Source of the DNA: an uncultured Clostridia bacterium
Lineage (GTDB): Bacteria > Bacillota > Clostridia > Oscillospirales > Feifaniaceae
Reading direction: 5' to 3'
NCBI GenBank assembly: GCA_904420075.1
Contig: CAJFTX010000024.1
Span: 1-35,751, forward strand
DNA: 35,751 nt
A program made the position numbers and the translations under genes. The notes beneath the pieces are model-generated. The model was not told the DNA's origin, did no database searches, and worked only from the letters and a program-made list of their open reading frames with translations. This document shows positions 33,858 to 35,751 of this stretch, piece by piece; position 1 is the first letter of the stretch; every line of letters begins with the position of its first letter.

Positions 33858-35751
33858 TTAATATAACATCGTCAGCATCTTCGCCATCTCTCCGCGGCGC
33901 ACCGGCCGCATCGGCTGTAGCGTCCCGTCGTCATAGCCGCTGATGATGCCTCTTGAGACGAGCGACCCCACATAGGAGTACGCGTAGTCCGGAATCTCAT
34001 CTGTATCCGGGAAGCGAAGCTCCGCCTCCGCATAGCCGCGCTCCTGTGTACGCCCCAGAATGGTCATCATCTCGGCACGGGTCACATTCCCGAGCGGATC
34101 AAATGAAATACCGCTCCCTGTGTCCTTACCGAGGATAATCCCCCGGGCGTAGACCGCCTTGACATAGGGCATCGCCCAGTCCGGAATCTGTTCAACGTCC
34201 ACATAGGGCAGCTCCACGCCGCTATACTGTGAGAGCTCCAGTCCTAGGTAGTTTGAGATCATCTTGGCAAACTCCGCCCGGGAGAGATTTCTCTCCGGAT
34301 AGAAATAGCGGATGTTCCCCACCAGCTCTCCGCCGAGCACGCCCTGATTATAGAGATATTCCGCATAGCTCCCCGCCCAGTGGTTTCCGGTATCAACAAA
34401 GGAGGTCATCCCGCTCTCGTCCTCGTGATAGGACTGGGAGGCCCTTCCGATATTGCCGGAGGAGTCCTTCGCCTCCACGGAAACCCGGTGCATCTTGAGA
34501 TCCTGCGGCGCAGGAACCGCCGCGGTCAGAAGACCGCTCTCCGGGTCGTAGTCAAAGTCATAGGAGACCCCATCCAGTGTGAGGGTGATCATTTCCTTCT
34601 CGAGCGTCTCAAACGCATCGGTTACCGCACCGGTCACCGTCAACGTCTCCGCTCCGATAATCGGAGAGAGCGGGTCGATTCGCACCTCCGGCGGAGTCCC
34701 ATCCGCCGCGTCTGTAAAGAGAGTCTGAATCTGGTCAAAATACACCGTACCGTAGGCCACCGACTCACCCGCGTTGGTCAGGCGGAATCCGCTGATCTCC
34801 GTCGTCCCTGCCGGGAGCTCCACCTGCACCCGTTCATAGCCCCAGAAACCGATTTCGCCCGCCGGAACCTCGGTTGTCTGTTCCCCCTGTTTCGTAATGA
34901 CCGAGAGCTCCGTCTGCGAGCTGTTTCCGTAGAGATAGAAGCTGAGGTATTTCGGCGAGCGTTCCACCGGAAGCCCGAGCAGGAAGCTTCCGCTTCCCTC
35001 GGACGCCGCCGGAAGCTGATAGTAGGCCTTCAGCGCCTGTCGTCCGTATCGGACAAAGTCGGTGCTCTTCTCCTCGCTGACTGTGATGTGCTCTGTCTGA
35101 GCCGTCGCCGCGTAGTTGCTCCCCTCAAAGGTCTCGAGCATCTGCGGCGCGCCCGCCAGCTCCACTGGAATTTCAGCCGTCTTCTCCCCGGAGGTAATCC
35201 AAATGCTGCCCGTGGCTCCCCGTGCGTTCGACGCGGTGAACACGCCGTCCGCTGTGATGGTGCCGATCTCGCCGGTCACCGACCACTGGAACACGCTGTC
35301 CGGCACATCCATCAGATAGGTATTATAGTAGGCATCCACCGTCAGATCGACCGTCTCCCCCGGGGCGAGGCTGAGGCTCGCAACATCCCGCCCGGTCGCC
35401 TCGTTCTTCACATACATCTCATTTGGGCTCACCACATGCACAGTGGCATATCCGCTCGCGCCGGACGGCGCAGTCACATTCACCCGTCCGCTGCCAAGTC
35501 CTGTGGCTGTGAAGGTTCCGTCCGCGCTCACCGAGCCCAACGTCCCATCCTCCATCGAGTAGACAAGCTCTTCGGGCACCTCGGTCATATGGTAGTTCCC
35601 GTCGGTCGCCCGCGGAGTGAAACTCACGCTCCCTCCCGGCAGGGTGATGTAGTCATAGGGATAGAGGAAGAGCTGCTCTGCGACCCCTGTCGCCTCGGTC
35701 GTATTGACCAGAAAGAGGTAGTTCGCACACTTCCGAGGCGACCCGTCCGAG
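33858..35751 (-). CDS. Surface protein with phosphodiester-glycosidase end, Ig-like domains and SLH repeats, N-terminus missing
   Basis: The frame is open to the window edge, so the 630 residues seen are the C-terminal part; a GTG at 35627 is internal. The first residues (SDGSPRKCANYLFLVN) match the end of NAGPA/DUF2233 phosphodiester glycosidase domains, which close with an SDG-x-x-R-x-VANA-like segment. Two bacterial Ig-like domains follow (about residues 30-110 and 110-185, each with GTITADGVFTA-type turns), then a ~130-residue jelly-roll-like carbohydrate-binding region (from LETFEGSNYA) and an Ig-like/Big region. The C-terminus has three S-layer homology repeats (WAGSYAEYLYNQGV, then ISFDPLGNVTRAEMMTIL, and YSYVGSLVSRGIISGYDDGTLQPMRPVRRGEMAKML) that anchor proteins to the cell wall. 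It precedes the pst-pho operon but has its own terminator. Confidence 0.8.
   Translation of the reverse strand, partial: SDGSPRKCANYLFLVNTTEATGVAEQLFLYPYDYITLPGGSVSFTPRATDGNYHMTEVPEELVYSMEDGTLGSVSADGTFTATGLGSGRVNVTAPSGASGYATVHVVSPNEMYVKNEATGRDVASLSLAPGETVDLTVDAYYNTYLMDVPDSVFQWSVTGEIGTITADGVFTASNARGATGSIWITSGEKTAEIPVELAGAPQMLETFEGSNYAATAQTEHITVSEEKSTDFVRYGRQALKAYYQLPAASEGSGSFLLGLPVERSPKYLSFYLYGNSSQTELSVITKQGEQTTEVPAGEIGFWGYERVQVELPAGTTEISGFRLTNAGESVAYGTVYFDQIQTLFTDAADGTPPEVRIDPLSPIIGAETLTVTGAVTDAFETLEKEMITLTLDGVSYDFDYDPESGLLTAAVPAPQDLKMHRVSVEAKDSSGNIGRASQSYHEDESGMTSFVDTGNHWAGSYAEYLYNQGVLGGELVGNIRYFYPERNLSRAEFAKMISNYLGLELSQYSGVELPYVDVEQIPDWAMPYVKAVYARGIILGKDTGSGISFDPLGNVTRAEMMTILGRTQERGYAEAELRFPDTDEIPDYAYSYVGSLVSRGIISGYDDGTLQPMRPVRRGEMAKMLTMLY

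Noticed and set aside
1-35751. CRISPR array, prophage, defence island or biosynthetic gene cluster
   Set aside because: No regularly spaced direct repeats, cas, phage structural, toxin-antitoxin, restriction or NRPS/PKS/RiPP genes could be recognised. The tailspike-like module at 22560-22786 is inside a metabolic operon, without phage neighbours.

Overview
The window looks like chromosome from a GC-rich anaerobic Firmicute (Bacillota), class Clostridia, probably an Oscillospirales-like gut bacterium. The reasons are the Firmicute gene order gdpP-rplI-dnaB followed by tilS-hpt-ftsH, a two-iron superoxide reductase typical of anaerobes, many lipoprotein solute-binding proteins, YesMN- and Lpl-type sugar systems, strong Shine-Dalgarno sites with GTG/TTG starts, and S-layer-homology repeats. 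The taxon is inference; no rRNA or marker search was possible.

Layout. (1) 1-8049, plus strand: housekeeping block with gdpP (N-terminus cut by the window edge), rplI, dnaB, tilS, hpt, ftsH, a superoxide reductase with a clean terminator, and tRNA-Arg(CCT) with its own promoter. (2) 8047-8703: a hairpin-rich repeat-like element starting at the tRNA 3' end, then gene-free DNA. (3) 8704-17269: a carbohydrate module. The minus-strand operon is zinc alcohol dehydrogenase, two MalF/MalG-type permeases and a sugar-binding lipoprotein. It diverges from a YesN-type response regulator and a YesM-type kinase whose sensor half is apparently duplicated. (4) 17500-20130: a decayed island with an IS200/IS605-like transposase remnant, a small XRE regulator with an AT-rich operator-like region, and about 1.15 kb without a convincing gene. 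(5) 20145-26850, minus strand: an LplB/LplC/solute-binding-protein transporter operon followed by a beta-helix protein with no signal peptide and a D-2-hydroxyacid dehydrogenase. (6) 27022-33784, minus strand: the phosphate regulon pstS-pstC-pstA-pstB-phoU-phoB-phoR behind a PhoP box. (7) 33858-35751, minus strand: the C-terminal part of a surface protein with the end of what looks like a phosphodiester-glycosidase domain, Ig-like domains and three SLH repeats.

How the genes work together. Both sugar transporters lack their own ATPase and probably share an MsmX-type ATPase encoded elsewhere. The YesMN pair probably controls the adjacent dehydrogenase/transporter operon. The pst-pho block is a self-contained phosphate-sensing and uptake system.

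The most unusual observations are: PstS appears circularly permuted (its two halves are in swapped order); the YesM-type kinase carries two tandem membrane-sensor modules; and the tRNA-linked element holds five hairpins in about 255 bp. I found no CRISPR array, prophage, biosynthetic cluster or recognisable defence system.
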